The translations under genes were made by a program, and so were the position numbers. Under the pieces are notes generated by a model. That model did no database searches and was not told where the DNA came from. It worked only from the letters and a program-made list of their open reading frames with translations. A DNA stretch of 64,000 nt from positions 57,572-121,571 of the forward strand of contig JBAMJV010009000.1 of assembly GCA_037951105.1 (NCBI GenBank), in the 5' to 3' direction. This document shows, one piece after another, positions 11,801 through 26,800 of the stretch (position 1 is the stretch's first letter; each line of letters starts with the position of its first letter). Source of the stretch: Echinarachnius parma. Taxonomy: Eukaryota; Echinodermata; Echinoidea; Clypeasteroida; Echinarachniidae.

Positions 11801-14800
11801 CATTAAATTTGTATCCCATATATGGCAGCACTCCCAAGTATTTATTTCCCAAAGTATTGGCCCTGGTAGAATATAGTAAGAAACACCAGGAATTTGACTA
11901 CTTTGGTGGAACAAAATAAAAATTGGACATCAAATTTATGTGGGAAAATATCTACAAGAAGGAAAATCCCAACCTATATAATTCCATATGCTATAAGGAA
12001 AAACGAGGGATCACATCATTACACAAAATTACAAAATACAACATTCACAAGCAATATTTGTTACCTTCTTTTTCACTGGAGTTGACTGAGCAGAGCTTGG
12101 TGCACTGTTCGGTTCCTCAAAGCTTGCAGTTGAAGATGCAACTATAATCTGCGGTGAAGCCTCAGATGAATCTGAAGTAACCTGAGGCAGAGTGACCACA
12201 GAATCACTGGTGGGGGATACAGCAGACAGTGAGCTTCCCAAGTTCCTGACAGCTGCTGCGGGCACGACTCCTGAAGTTGCAATACCTGCAGGAGGTGGTA
12301 CAAGACCTGGAGGGCCTGGTGAAGGGCTCGGTGACGGCGTAGCTCCAGAGTCAAGCACACGCGGGGACGTTCCTGGTCCGTTGACAGCAGGACGCATTCC
12401 AGAACTCCACGATGCGGACAACTTGCCAGGGATTTGCGGGGGGCCCAAGCTAGGCCCCTGAACAGCCGAGGGAACAGCTGCATCAGTCTGAGGAGTTTCT
12501 CCTGGCTGATTTGGCCCTAGTGTCTCCTCCTTGGGTCTTACAGGCTTTGGTGGGGTCGCGAATGCCTGCTGCGGCCATGAACTTGTCATGGACGGCCTTG
12601 CTTCTCCGTACTCCCCTGGTTCAGTGTTCTGCCTCAGGAGACGCTTCTTTGGAGAGAACGGAGTGTACAGGCTGCTGCCGGTAATAGCGCCATCATCAGC
12701 AAAAGAAGTATTCAAGGTGAGAGGTCCTGACACGTCTTTGTTGCCCTGCACTGCTCCAGGGCTAGACATGTGCCGTGTTCGTAAGCTATTTATATACAGT
12801 GAGTTTTTCAGATTGGGATGCTCGCTTTTCGACACATCCGTTGAAGACCTACTATGGAGATCTTCTGGTCTACTGAGTTGAGCATCTTTCTGGGGTTCCC
12901 CAGAGGCATCAGCACTTGCACTATCTTGGGCAGAGATGGAAATCCTCACAGGACTTTGCTGAGTAGATACAATGTTTTTCTCTTCACTTACAGTCTCCAT
13001 AGGAGTTACAGACTCTGGCGTTTTATCGGTACAAGGAGATATAGTCCCTCCTTCTGTTTCCATTTTCACACTTCCATCAGTGTCATCAGCAACTTGTTCA
13101 TTTTGGGGAGTAACACCTACATCAGTTTTACTCTGAGTTTCATCACTCACTTCAAGTTTCTCCACCACCGCCTCCTTGATAACATTATTGTTTATTCCAG
13201 CAGATACGGCTGCACTAGAGTTTGAAGACACTTCAGCTGTGCATTGGTCTGCGGTATCTGCCATGCTAACAACCTCGGGCAACTTGTCCTTTTCTGCCTC
13301 GGGGACGTTGGCGTCGTCTCCGCTGAAGTCCCGGAGTCGGTCTTCCAGACCGGACTTGATGGCAACGGGAGACTTTTCCAGGTCTGCAGGCGTGGTGACT
13401 GAAAGGCCACTGTCGATGGATGAATTCTTCCTTTCATCCTGCAAATAAATGAACCGAAAAATTATTTTAATAATTGCCTTTATATTAATGCATAATGCAT
13501 TGATATCAATTAACAAGATTTCCTGCAAAGTGCAATCAAATTGTGTGTTTTTATAAAAATCCCTTAAAAACTGTTTTTTTATAAAGCAATGATACTCATA
13601 TTGAAACGAGCTTGAAGAACGTTAGTATAAATTTAATTTGTTTCCAATACAGTCCAAGAAAAAAGACATACATTTATATTTATTAGTAAACTTAAAAATG
13701 ACATGGGTACAATATGTCATCAAGAATTAATGATCTGGAAAAAAGTGTTAATAGTCATGAGTGAAGTGAACACGATACTGATATTTTTGTCATTTGCCAA
13801 CTGAATGAGGTAGAACGTTTCCACTAAGGATATCTAGTAAACATACTGAAACTAATTAGTTAAACTTCCTTGTTACAAAACTCAAATCTTCTTTCATGCA
13901 AAGACCTTCACATCCATGTTTTATTAAACAAATAAAGAGAAAGAAGGCAAATTAGCATATACACAATTGGTTACTATTCTGAAGAATCCCATACAAAAGC
14001 ATAAACATACTGAGCTTTTTTAACTGATTGAAACTGATTGACTGAAAGAGTTTAGTAAACGGTGAAATTATATCAATTAAAATAAATAAATCACTTTGTG
14101 CATTATGTGATCAGTATAAATTGTGCATACACATAAGCAGCCACTGTACCATTACAGATACTGTAGACACAATTTTAAATGTATTTTTAAAGGTGAAAAT
14201 AAGTTTCTTATGGCTCAATGCCAGGACAAAATTAAAACATAATGCAAATGCATTGCGCACTCCAACAATCACCAAACAGAGATATAAATCATTTGTACTT
14301 TGTTAAGAACAATACCAATTGAATGTTAGCAGCTACCATGCATGGGTTCATGCCATAGGATGAAGTCAATGAACATTTTGAAAACAAATCATTTAAGTTA
14401 CCCGCCAATCTAGAAGAGGAATTAAGGATCTACTTAACAAGACAACTCCAGGGACACTGGTAATATGCCAAATCTAGCAGATCAACATTATAAAAGGACA
14501 CTTTTGTGAAGCAGGATAAAATATGACTAATTTGGAATGAATGGTCTCCCAGACTAAATAATGTTAATAAATGAATGTACAGAATTTGTTGAAACTAGTA
14601 TGCAAAGATCAGCTAACATAATCTAAGAATGAAACTAAAATCACAATCATGTTAACTTGGGGAAAAAATATCTTCTTGCAGTTCTGCTCAAAGAGTAAGT
14701 CATTAACACTATCACACTTCTCTTCCTGATGAAGTGATCCTAATTATGAGCTATGTTTTAAAATGGCAGTATGTAGCTATACTGGAAGCAATTAATAAAT

Positions 14801-17800
14801 AGCAACATAAAGTTCGTACAGGGTTCTCACCAGAAACAAAAAGTTAGAGTATTTGGGAATTTAGTTGATCTCGTTGATCTTTTCAGCCATCAAAAGCATA
14901 ACAAAGCAAGATATATGATGATTTCCCACTGAGTTAATGTCTTTTTAAGTTACAAATGATATGAAATTCTGTTAGGGTATTAACAATTTGATTTTGACCA
15001 ATGTTGGCTAAAATACGGAGGTTGGATGAGGTATTAAAACATGTAGCGGCTAAATTAAGAATAACAAATGCAAGCATGGGGTAATTAATATGACAATGAT
15101 GGACAGACGGAAGGTAATACACGGTGGGTGTCTAACCTTCCTAGCTGGAAGAGGGAAGGACAGAGTTAAATAGCTCTTCCTGCCGCCAGAAGAGCTCACA
15201 AACGGGGAGTCCTAGGAGGGAATCAATCAAATCAAGGGGTGGCGTCACATTCACATGGCAATTTCCTTCTATTACAAACGGACTTCTTTTTTTTAAAGCA
15301 CAATACCATCATAAACTTACTTTTTATTACAAAGTGCTTAATTTTTACAAGATTATTCATTCAAAATGAGGTAGTCAAACCCGTCTTGACAGCAACCTGT
15401 CCATAAAATAGAGACCATCAAAGAGAGACCATAAACAATTGATCCTCTCCAGAGAAACATGGTGTCATGGAACCCGTCTATAGAGGTCACATGTCACTTC
15501 TCTTGTGTCCCTTTCATGGTCACTATACACAGGTTTGACTGTACTATTAAAAATAAATAGAGGTCACCTGTCACTTCTCTTTTGTCCGTTTCATGGTCAC
15601 TATACACAGATTTGACTGTACTATTAAAAACAAATAGTCCCAACAATCCACTGAAACCGGAAAGCAGAACTATTTTATGCATGCAAAGCCACTTTCGTAC
15701 TCTATCTACTTCTATAAACTAGAGGCCAAGTTTATGAAAGGAAGTGAAAGGGAATAACACAAGGCAAGCAATGTTAATATTTATGTTATTCTAGGTAGTA
15801 CAGTTCAGATCAATTCCCAAGCTTAAATAACACATCCCTTCCCTCGCCAAACAAAACACACCCAACTAAATGCTCGAAATTAGCACAGGCACGCTGACCT
15901 GGGGCCACTAAAAATTGGCTTAGTGCCACCAAATTTCATTGATACTAACCCTAATTCCACTTTCCCCAATAGACCGCTTCTGTAATGTATGCAAATAATA
16001 TGCGTATGACGTAAGACTCCCCGTTGGCAAGCTTAACAATCAATAGTAACTAGGTCCGGCAAGCTAAGTTTGCCGGAGCTTCCTGGACCTAGTTACTATT
16101 GTTAAGCTTGCCAACGGGGAGTCTGACGTCATACGCATATTATTTGCATACATTATTCGCATATTATTTGCATACAGAAGCGGTCTATTGGCTTAGTGCC
16201 ACCAAATTTCATTGATACTTAATTCCACTTTCCCCAATTGGGCAACCAAATGAAACAGAATTTGTTCTGTCCTTCTTTGTTTGGGGCCACCAGATTCATG
16301 TTTCGGGCCACTAGCAGGTGAACAATCGTGTATACACTTATCAATTGTATGACGCACCTCATGACCCACCAGAATGGTGCCTCATGGTTGGGTCATTTAC
16401 CACAACATTTTTGACGCAGGTACCGTCAAGGCAACCCTTGGTCCATCACATCATGACGAAAGGGGTGCGTCATTGCAGGTCAGTTTACTCGTCATGGTTC
16501 GTCAAAATCAAAAGATGGTGCGTCACAAAAGTGATCGTATGTACCGTCATTGTAGTTGAATGGTCCGTCAAAATTATGACACAGGGGTGCATCATGGTAT
16601 ACCGAAATCCGACTCACATAGAACCAATGACGCACCATTCCCGGGGGTCATGAGGTGCGTCATACAATTGATAAGTGTATTACCTGAACAACTGTGCCAC
16701 AAGGCAAGAAGGTTGAATTTCTAGCATGGCCTAACTATACACAATTCCATAACTCTCCATAATGTCCGCCCTAATCCGACATTCAAAGTGTGATGTCATA
16801 GTTATTCATCGCCATGGGTTCTATACAATATCGGGCGACCCAAAAATGGATACCATGGTTTTCATAAAAGATAAACCCTCTATCAAAAGCCCAAACCAAA
16901 GGACAAGTTGTTTAGAGCCAGTATGGTAATGTATGTTTGAGTGCAACAAGCACCACTGTACAATGGCTACCATGGTTGGGTGTCAATTAGCCTTAGCGCC
17001 ATCATCAGTGGCAGCTCGGCTAGTATGCTCCCCGGGGAGTTGATACAGTACGCAATATCAATGTGCGGGTTTGAAATGTACCCGATGACCATGGGTAATA
17101 ATAATTAAATAATTATTTAAGCGCTTAGAGGCTCTTTGCAATATGCGCTATATAAATAAATGACTATTAATATTATTTTACATACCTCTTCTACGACCGT
17201 CTCTAGGTCCGTCTTCCCCTGGATTAGAATGGGAGCTTCGTCTGATGGAACTCTATCGGGGATGGCCACAGGGGCAGCAACAGCAGTGAGAGATGAACCC
17301 GAGGGGTCCGCTCCCGTCTTCGTCCCCTCGTGCTTAGGGGAGGCACTGCCACCGGGAGTGGTGGCATCTTCGGCCAGGGAGTGACGCAGCATGCGCTTCT
17401 TCAGCGGGGTCATCATGTCTGGAAATAGAAGCACAGAAGAAGGTTTGAATATTTGAGTGATTCAGGTTGTCTTTTATTCTATTAGATATAGTTCTGAATA
17501 TTTTCACACATTAAATGTAAAATGTTCCCATTTTTCTCAACACTTGGCATTTTCTTCATTCTTTTTGCTTTGCATATTTTACCGATAAGGTTCCCATATA
17601 AAATGTGCAAAGAATGTCATTCAGATCATTCCATTGTACATTGAACATGTCCTTAGACCTACAGGCCGAGCTTCTGGTCATACCATGTACATAGACAATG
17701 CATGCACTAGCATATCAAACGTACATGCTAGCCATGCAGTGTCTATACATTGCCTACGACATACAAAAGTTCTGCGATGTGTAAGGTACATATTGAGTGT

Positions 17801-20800
17801 TTCTTACCACTTGATGCACTGGTGTTTGGAGAAAGGGCCGGGCTTGCGATGGGGCTGAGCGTCCCATTGCAAGGGGCAGAGTCCTGATTGCTGTTTCCTT
17901 CACTCATGGCTTGACGAAGCCACCGCTGTAACAACAAAATAAAGAAGAGAACAAAAACAATTAGAATCAATAAAGAAATTCAGCAGTAAATATTCCTACT
18001 GTAATAATGCTCAAGCAAATGTTTACACGTTCCATGATGGATATTACTTCCAATCTACAAAATACACTTTCAACGTTAAAAAGCAACAAGATATAATGAT
18101 TATTTTTCTGCAGTGAAAATCAGTTCTTACTACAGGCAACACACAAGATACAAGTATGCAACAAAATATATGGTTCTTCAACGGCTAAAAAGGCCAGAAA
18201 TACTAGAAAAGAAAATACTTGAACAAAAATGTCAAGAATGTTTACTCAAGCACCAGCTGCAATAAACAGATTCTAAGCATATCCTATCAACAAAGGTAGT
18301 TCTTGGCAACCTGGAAGCTTACCAAAGGCTTTCCCAACATAGCATCTATTGTCATATGCAAATGCAAGGTGAATCTGTTCATTGCATTGTATTTATACAA
18401 AACAGGACTGACTGATTTCGCTATAAAGTGTATTCTCCATTGATCATAGCCTGGGACCAGTCCTGAATGGGTTAAGTGATGAGCTTATCTTCTGGTTGTT
18501 CCCAGAGTTAATTCAGTGCCCACCTGGGGGCAGGGGGCAGGGGGCAGGGGGCAGGGGCCGATTACGAACCAGTGACATTTACCATGGTAATTAGCATCAT
18601 TGGCTCTAACTCATTGATGTCAATATGCTAGAATTGCATAGCAAAGCACACATACCGCCCTTACTCATTCAACCGTAAGGGATTACACAAGCATATCTAG
18701 AGATCAGTGGAACTAGGGCTGGTCCTGGGTCATGATCGTGCTCTCGGCCACAGGTTCCCATGGGCAATGGGCAAACCTGTTCCCTACTAGATTTTGTGAT
18801 TCCTATAGAGTTAATACAGAGCCCACCAGGTTCATGTAGGCAATGGGTTAGATCAGCTATTTATGAGGTCTACTACTTGTTACCATCGATCTTTTGTCAA
18901 ACTCTTATCTCTACACTTTGCATACCTTAGATGTTGCTACACATATATGTGTCAAGCACAAGACAAGCTTTCCAGGTTGTAAAGATAATTCTTTTATGAA
19001 CAAAATGTATGTAAATTTGCATACAGCAAGAAACCTCCATTAGTGGGTTCATTGACCCGATCCTCATTACTGGCACTTGTGTGAGCCTACACCACCTTTA
19101 AAGGGAGTGTAACACATTTGCATCCACCAAACCAGGTGGGAAAATGTAGGCCTGAACGAAAGCTCTTAACGGACACATTCTACAATTTAAGTTATGTGTC
19201 CCTTTTTGATCAGGTAAGAGAGAAATCGACTTTTGTATTCATTTATGTTTTCAAAATAGGCTAGACGTTAAGGGGTATCTACACACTTCGATGAACACAC
19301 ATCGTTCAATATAAAATGTGACCGATTGCAATGGCAATGCATTGACTTGCGAACTCACACGGTGCAAGGATCCATAGAACAAAGGCTCTTACTACCCTAG
19401 TTGCTAGCTACAGAACAACCATTGTACCTGGTCACTTTCTATAGCTTGCCACCCATACCGTAGCAGCACTGTTCTACACACACCTCCTATTGCTATATCA
19501 TTAGCCTACACACATTCTAAACTACAATGTACACTCAATACAATGCATAATGCGCATACCAAACTACTAAACTGACTTGATAACTTAAAGGACCTAAAGA
19601 ATAAAACGTGCTTTGACACTAATTCCATAGTTGATGACTTGAAACATAGGTCTGCCGAAAAAAAATCCATGAAAATAAACACAGTAGTGATTTAAAGGAG
19701 AATTCCGGACGAGTTTTTAAAAAGCACAGTATATTGGAAATAAATCTATGGATGTGCTTGTATATTTTCAGGATTTGACTCTCTTTGGTTGATTTCTAAG
19801 AGATTTTTCTAATGTCATTAACTCTGAGGATATAATTAAATTTACTGCACACAATCATGAGACCCTCACTTTGCTCAATTTCTGGAGTAGGCTTGAATCC
19901 GGTGCCACTGCATTGTGATCACTGCATGTGTCATTCATAATAGCCGGCCATGCAGAGCCAGGAAATTCAATAACCACGTTTACGGGACTTTGTGTCTATT
20001 CAAATTCCAATGAAAGCCAAACATGTTACAATTTCGGGCAGGCAAGTATTTTCAAACGGTTCAGCAATGCAGTAATGCTCAAAGGCATGGTTGAGTGGCG
20101 CATCGTGGACTAAACTATTCATGATCGAGAATTGTATTGGTCCGATCAAAAGAACACATTCGCTGCAGTGTAAAACATAGATACTTCTACTTCTACTTCT
20201 ACTTGGGTACTCGACAGGGTCCATCAGTCAGGACGTAGAGTCGAGGGGAACCGGTGAGGTGTCCCATTAATTGCCGATTGAGGCAACTGCTCCCGCAAAG
20301 GCTCCTAGTGATGTAGAAGCCAAGATATTATTGGGGAGCGCATTCCATGCTGTTACAGTTTGTGGGAAGTAGGAGTTCTGGTAAAGCTGAGTTCGAGTAT
20401 GTATATGCTTGAGCTTATTTGGGTGGTATTGTCTGGTGATGCTTGGGGCCATTGGTGTGAGGAGTTGGTCAGGTGTAATTGCTACCATGCCATTCTGAAT
20501 TTTGTAGAGGAGGCTAAGGCAGGAGATGTGTCTGCGTCTTTCCAGTGTAGTCCATTGAAGTTGTTGAATCATAGCAGACACACTCTCAGAATGGCGGTAT
20601 TGTTGAAGAACGAATCTTGCTGCTCGCCTCTGTACAGCTTCAATCTTTGAGATGCTCTTCTTTGTAGATGGATTCCAGACTGTTGCACAATATTCCAAGC
20701 GAGGTCTAACCAGGGAGAAGAAGGCTTGTTGTCGGATCTTCTGGGAAGAGCGTCGTAGATTCCTATTGATAAGCCCGAGCATTTGGTTAGATTTCGATGC

Positions 20801-23800
20801 AATTCCATCAATGTGTTTTTGCCAGGATAGGTTGTGAGAAAAAGTAAGACCCAGGTATTTGTAGTTTTGAACTGCTGTAAGGCGCATAGTGAGGGTCGCA
20901 CATCACAAATTGGTGCATTGTGGGATAGAACAAGCTCGCTCGCGAATTTGTGTCATTAGAATTTCAAAGCCAATTATAAGAACCCACAATCATACTTTTT
21001 TCACACAAAATTGTGTTTATTGACCTAGTATATCTGTCTTTCAATCATTAGAAGCTTGAAATCGTGTGGAAGTCCACTTTAAGACTAGTTTTCTGATGCC
21101 AAATCTCACTTAGCAGCCAGTTTACGCCCCACCCACATTTAGGGTCCGGAATCGGCAGCGTGATCGACATGTGATTGACAATTCATTGGCTTACGTCATG
21201 ACGCGTCATCTACAGAATTTAGTTCATTAGTCCGTTCTTTAGATGACGTCACATTTTGGCAATTTACTAATATTTACTAATTACCCCAAAATTGATTGAT
21301 TTCATGAGAAATGACTGCCAAATTCTTTTTCTTCGGGAAAAATTACATATAGAGAGCCGAATTGTGAAAATTAGGCCATCTAGACGCTGTAGTTCCTTTA
21401 ACCCACTCCATGTTACTCCCTATTCAATGTGCACTGTAGTGTCCCCTGAACCTAACATTATACCAGGCATATATAAAAGACCTGGGAAAATCTTTGCAGT
21501 GTATTGTTATGTGTGTACGTGTCAACGATATATGGTACGTGTATTATAACGTACGTTTCTGTGTGTGTCGCTGTGTAACCAGCGTATGTCGTATTAGTAT
21601 CGACTAATCAAGTGCCGAATTATCCAGAGGCTGCGTTACCTCAAGTCATATTTTTCTGAGGTAAAACAGAAAAATATTAAATTGTTTATTGAAGAAGCAA
21701 GGGTTCAATTGATTTGATATTTCTCACACATTTTATTAACATCATTCCCTAGCTACAAGCACATTTTGAGAAAGATCTGCGGTGTTTGCAAATGTGTTAC
21801 ACAGCCTTTAAAAACCATTGATGAATGGAGGTGGAGTCAATCAAAGGTCTTTTCATTCCAACAATTCTTTTCATGCCATGTATTATTGGAGGTAGTGGAG
21901 GTATTGTTGGAGATTCCTTGCTAAGTGACCTCCAGATAAAAGATCTCTTGACACTCAAGTTTTGTTGGTACTATTCACACAATTGTAACGTTTGTGCTTT
22001 TGATCCTAGTCTAAAAGTGCTAATTATAGAATTCTGGGTCAGTATGTTTTCAAATTGCATGCAGATTAGCTTACAGTTCGTTCAGATGGATAAGATGGCT
22101 TCTGCTGGTCACACCCAAGCCGTTCTCGCTACGCTCCTTATCCCCATTCATAAATTTGGCAGTGGGAGGCGAAGCATTGTCCGAACAATGATTAAATGAC
22201 GAATGAATGGGAGGATTATCGCACATAGGTGAAAGGATAGCCTCTCACGCATGGATATACAATGGCTCCCTGAACAAAAGAGTAGGTCGCCGAAGACCCA
22301 CGACCGTTTTAGACATGTCGAAAGCGGTCGTGTGTCTTTGGCTGCCAAATTTATGAATGGGGATTAGGAGCGCAGCGAGAGCGTAGCCTGTGTGATGGGG
22401 GTATTCTTGGCAGCATGCATCTATCCACATTTATCTAACAAAGACTAGTATAAAGCATGAATATTCATCACTCTAGAGTACAGAAGTAGCGACCTCACAT
22501 CCATTTTTATATCACAATTAATGGTTCTTGATAAGATGCCCTTAATTTGAGCTTCTAAAAGTTGGGTTGGAGCTCAGCTGGATAACTGCATCCTGCATCA
22601 GAATTTCAGGCTGGTTTACAAGGTGAACCACAGTGTAAGTCACAGCTATTCATTGCAATGAGTAAGTGGTCCTAAACAATGTCAGACAGGGCAGCAATTT
22701 CTGACCAAGCAGTTGCTAAGAAGGCAATTGTCAGGCTCCACAACCCCTCTATCAACAGACAAAATGCAAAGGCAAGTTGTTTTTAACCATTACTATGTTA
22801 CAAAAGATGTCACCTCTACTTCTGTACTCTATAGCTGTACAATTACATGTATATTGTTGTGTCTCCTACCTTTTTCGCTGATCCCAATCCACCGCTGGAA
22901 TCCAAGTTGCTGTACACGGAGTCCTTGATGAGGGCGGAGAGGGACCCGGACCGTTGTAGCAGGGGGGTGCTGGGGGAGGACAGGGTGCTGGAGTAGGAGC
23001 TATCTAGCTGCTCGGTCTTGATGGTGAGAGGCTTGCCTGCAAGCGTCTCAAAGGCCTTCTCATTGTACCACTCATTCATGAAGAACTGTTCACAGAACAC
23101 AGAGAAAGAGAAGGTTACACTTTGGAAGAAGAGGTGGTACAGTAGTTAATTCAATGTCTTACAAGTACTTTAACGTCTTTCTTTAAACAAATTTAATCTT
23201 TTAGCCTTATATGAGCACTATACATTCCATAACATTCAATTTATTAATTGTCATCAAAACAATAATTTCATATCATTAACTATCATCACCATCTTCTTCT
23301 TCACCACTGACATCGTCATTATCAATATCATCAGCAGCAGCAGAAGCAGAGTAACTACATCATCATCATCATTAATTTGATCACCAACATCATCATCTTT
23401 ATCACCACCACCATCATCAACATCACCGCCGCTGCCGCCACCATTACCATCCTCATCATCATCATCTGTTTCGTCACCCTTTTCCTTGACTACCACTAAC
23501 CTTTTTGGTCTTTGGAAATGTGAAGCGCTTTCTACTCGTGGATGAGCCAGGGGATGCTAGAGGACCGTCTGCCCTGTCGTAGCCGCTACAGTTGGTGGAG
23601 ACGGACAGCGGCGTAGTGGGGTAGCTGGGAAAAGACCTCTCAGAGTCGGCCGTGCTGGGTGGTGCCAAATTAGATTCATCATCTGCCGAGGAAACTTCCA
23701 CGCTAGTCGTCACGGATGCCAGGCTGTTGTGCCTGCTTCTCCTCCTTGTGCTATGGAAAAACAAACAGTTTTGAGATTAGAGTCAAAGTAAAGCACCCCA

Positions 23801-26800
23801 CATTCTATTAGCCATGTGGCTAATGGACAATACAAATTTAGGTGCGCTGACTAATGACTAGGCCTTTTGATGAATGCCTATTATGCCATTCAAATGTTTG
23901 ACAAAAAAGGCATTTGAATAGTTTGAATAGTTAGCAGCTGGGTGGTAACAAGTTGGGAGTCATCATCTGCCATAAAAACGTTAACACTTGTCGCCATAGA
24001 CGCCAAGCTGTTGTGCCTGCTTCTCCTTCTTGTGCCATGGAAAAACAAACGGGTTTGATATGAAGTCAAAAATAAAGCACCTCATACTTTATTGGTGATT
24101 CAGGTGATAGTACATTTATTTATGTGTGTTGACATATGTGAGTGTGAAGTGAAAATAGTAGGAAAGGACTACACGAAAAAGAAAAGTACCTATATTTTGC
24201 AGCTTTTCTGGAGGGTTTTATTTCCTCACAAATTAGGACACAAATGGGATTTTGGATAAAATAACAGACTCTTATTACATACCCATAGCTGCCAACATTT
24301 GGAATTTTAAATTAGTAACATTTAAGCAAAACTGAACATCATGTGCGCAAAGCACACATCACGAGCGCGAAGTCCCTTTAGCCGGGGTCCAGGGCCCGCT
24401 TTAGGGCCCTGGAGCGTGAAGCGCGGAGTCCATTGCGGCCGGCGTCCATAGTCCATGGCCCTATTTTTCATCATTTTTGCACAATTACTAGGTATGATTT
24501 GGTCAGATTTACGTTTAAACGTTGTCTCTATACGTTTAAAAACGAAAAAACGAAAAAAAAAAATAAAAAAAATTCGTAATTATAGAAGGAGTATTCGTAA
24601 TTTCGTAAAGAGGGTGGGAAATTCGTAACAATTACGAATTTTTCGTAACAGTTGGCAGCTATGCATACCTCATCGAACTTCTTCTTCTCCTCCTTGTTTT
24701 TCTTGAAGGTGGAGCTACTGGAGTATTGCTAGATGATTCTTCTTTGGTTTGGGTTTCATTTGTCTGTGAAAAAAACAAAAACAAGGATGGTATTATTAAT
24801 TGACACCTATGACGATTCACATTCGCCATAGCACAAATGACAGATTGAGATGCTGCTAGTTTGCAACTAACTACATGATACAACGAGCAGGTACAAGGGT
24901 TGTGTTGATATAAAATGTGAAGCAGTCAACATTTCTTGGCATGACTGTCAATAAAAAGAAATAATTGATTTTGTGTTTAAAGAACAAAAGGTATAATCAT
25001 TCTTCGAACTACAAACATTCACCATATGACAAGTGAACCAAATAGACAAGAGGAGCCCATAATAGTATCTCTAACAAGTGATGTAACATAAAGACAATAG
25101 GATTCTATTTTCTATTAAAATATACATTTTGGGGGATAAATTATGATCAATATAAAAAATAATGACACAAAATGTTTATTTATTTTTACCCTGGATTGTT
25201 CTTCCTTGCCCGAGTCCCCCTGACTGACTGAATCTGATCTCTGTCCTCCTATCGTCAACATTTCCTCTTGCTTCACGTCCCCTTGTTGCTGATGCTCTAC
25301 ATCTCTCAACTGTTTATGCTGCTCCTGCTGCTGAGGAATTCCTAGGTTTAGTTCATCCCCCTGATTATCCGCTTCCTGTCCGGGTGTCTTGGTCTGCGCT
25401 ATCCTGACCAAGGCCTGCTGCCTCCTCTCCTGGGCCTTCTCCATCTTGGCAAACGCTTTCATGATGGCTTCCATCTTGCGCTCCTCCCGGGTCATCTTTT
25501 TCCGCGGCTGAGCCGCCTCCTCGTCCTTGGAATCGCCGTCGCCGTCACCGCCTTCTCCACCTTCACCACCACTTGCCAGGTTTTCTTTCTCGCTGACAAG
25601 CGATGGTGTACTCGGCGTCACGGAATCAACTCCGACGACGTCCACCCTTTCCTTTGGGTCAGTGTCTGAAGGGTCTGCTGGAGGCTTTACAGGTTCTTGG
25701 ACAACTGGAGGCTTTTCATTTCTGGTCAGGTTATGCAATTGCTTGGCAGCAGCGGCGCTGGCTGCTGGGGTTGAGTCCTCTTTAACCAACTTTTGGGGTT
25801 CTTCCAGGGGGAGGGGGAGGGGGAGTGGGAGGGGGAGGGCTGGTTGCACCCATTTCTAGTGAAATAAGAATGGAAGAAAATGATTTTTAATATAATTACT
25901 TATTATATGAAAAACAAACTTTTAATTGACCCTCATACGTAACGGTCTAAAACCAATCTTTTTGATGTTTCATAAAGCCTAACTCAACATTTTTGTTGCC
26001 TTACCCAATTATAATAAACTCCTGTTGAATTCTTTGAAAAATACTTTCCCTCAATTACATATAAAGTAACAATTGCAACTACTGTTTTTTTTACTTCTAA
26101 TCTGTTATAAGCAGTCAGCAGGATGCAAAGCAGTGGGAAATCAAGTTTAAATTCTATACTTCTATAGGAAATTGTATTTTTTTCTATTCACACTGATTTA
26201 AAAAAATCAAACAAAAGAAATGTACAAAATCCTTACTTCTGCATTGTTAGCGGCAATAAGCAGGATCCATAGCAACGATTAGAAATCTTATTTTTTGTTA
26301 CATAATATATGAAATAAGATCAAACAATAGAATATGAACAAATTTCTTACTTCTGCATTGTTAGCAGCAGTAAGTGAGACACGCAAAGGGGAGACCGTTC
26401 TCTTCGATGACAACTGTCCTACGTGTCCTTCTGGCCCAGGTTTTCGCTGGTGTCTGGCATCTAGCGCCCGTCGCTTCTTCCAGTAGCGTTTCACGGGACA
26501 GTTCTTCTTCGCACACGCGCACTTGACTGGATGGGAACTGTAAAAAGCAGAGTGCATATACACAATTTTACATTAAAACATGTTCTTGAAAAGCTGCCAG
26601 GGGGGTGTTTCACAAAGATCCTAAGTAAAACTTTAAAAGTATGGTAAGCCATTTGTAGCCTTGGAATAAAAAATATATTCAAAAGCAAAAATACAAGTAT
26701 TTTAAACTTTTCATAAATTTTACATGAAGAAAATGAAATCTCCTTGATGATAGAAAAAATATTAATGATTTGAAACAACATGTTATGCCTTTTAAAGGGA

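Noticed and set aside
12192..13225. Plus-strand frames of up to 123 codons
   Set aside because: Antisense shadows of exon 17.
22565..22640. tRNA-like GAGCTCAGCTGGATAAC
   Set aside because: An A-box-like stretch is present but no proper B box or acceptor stem; not a tRNA gene.
23254..23496. Asp-rich frame on the minus strand
   Set aside because: CAT/CAC triplet repeat in an intron.
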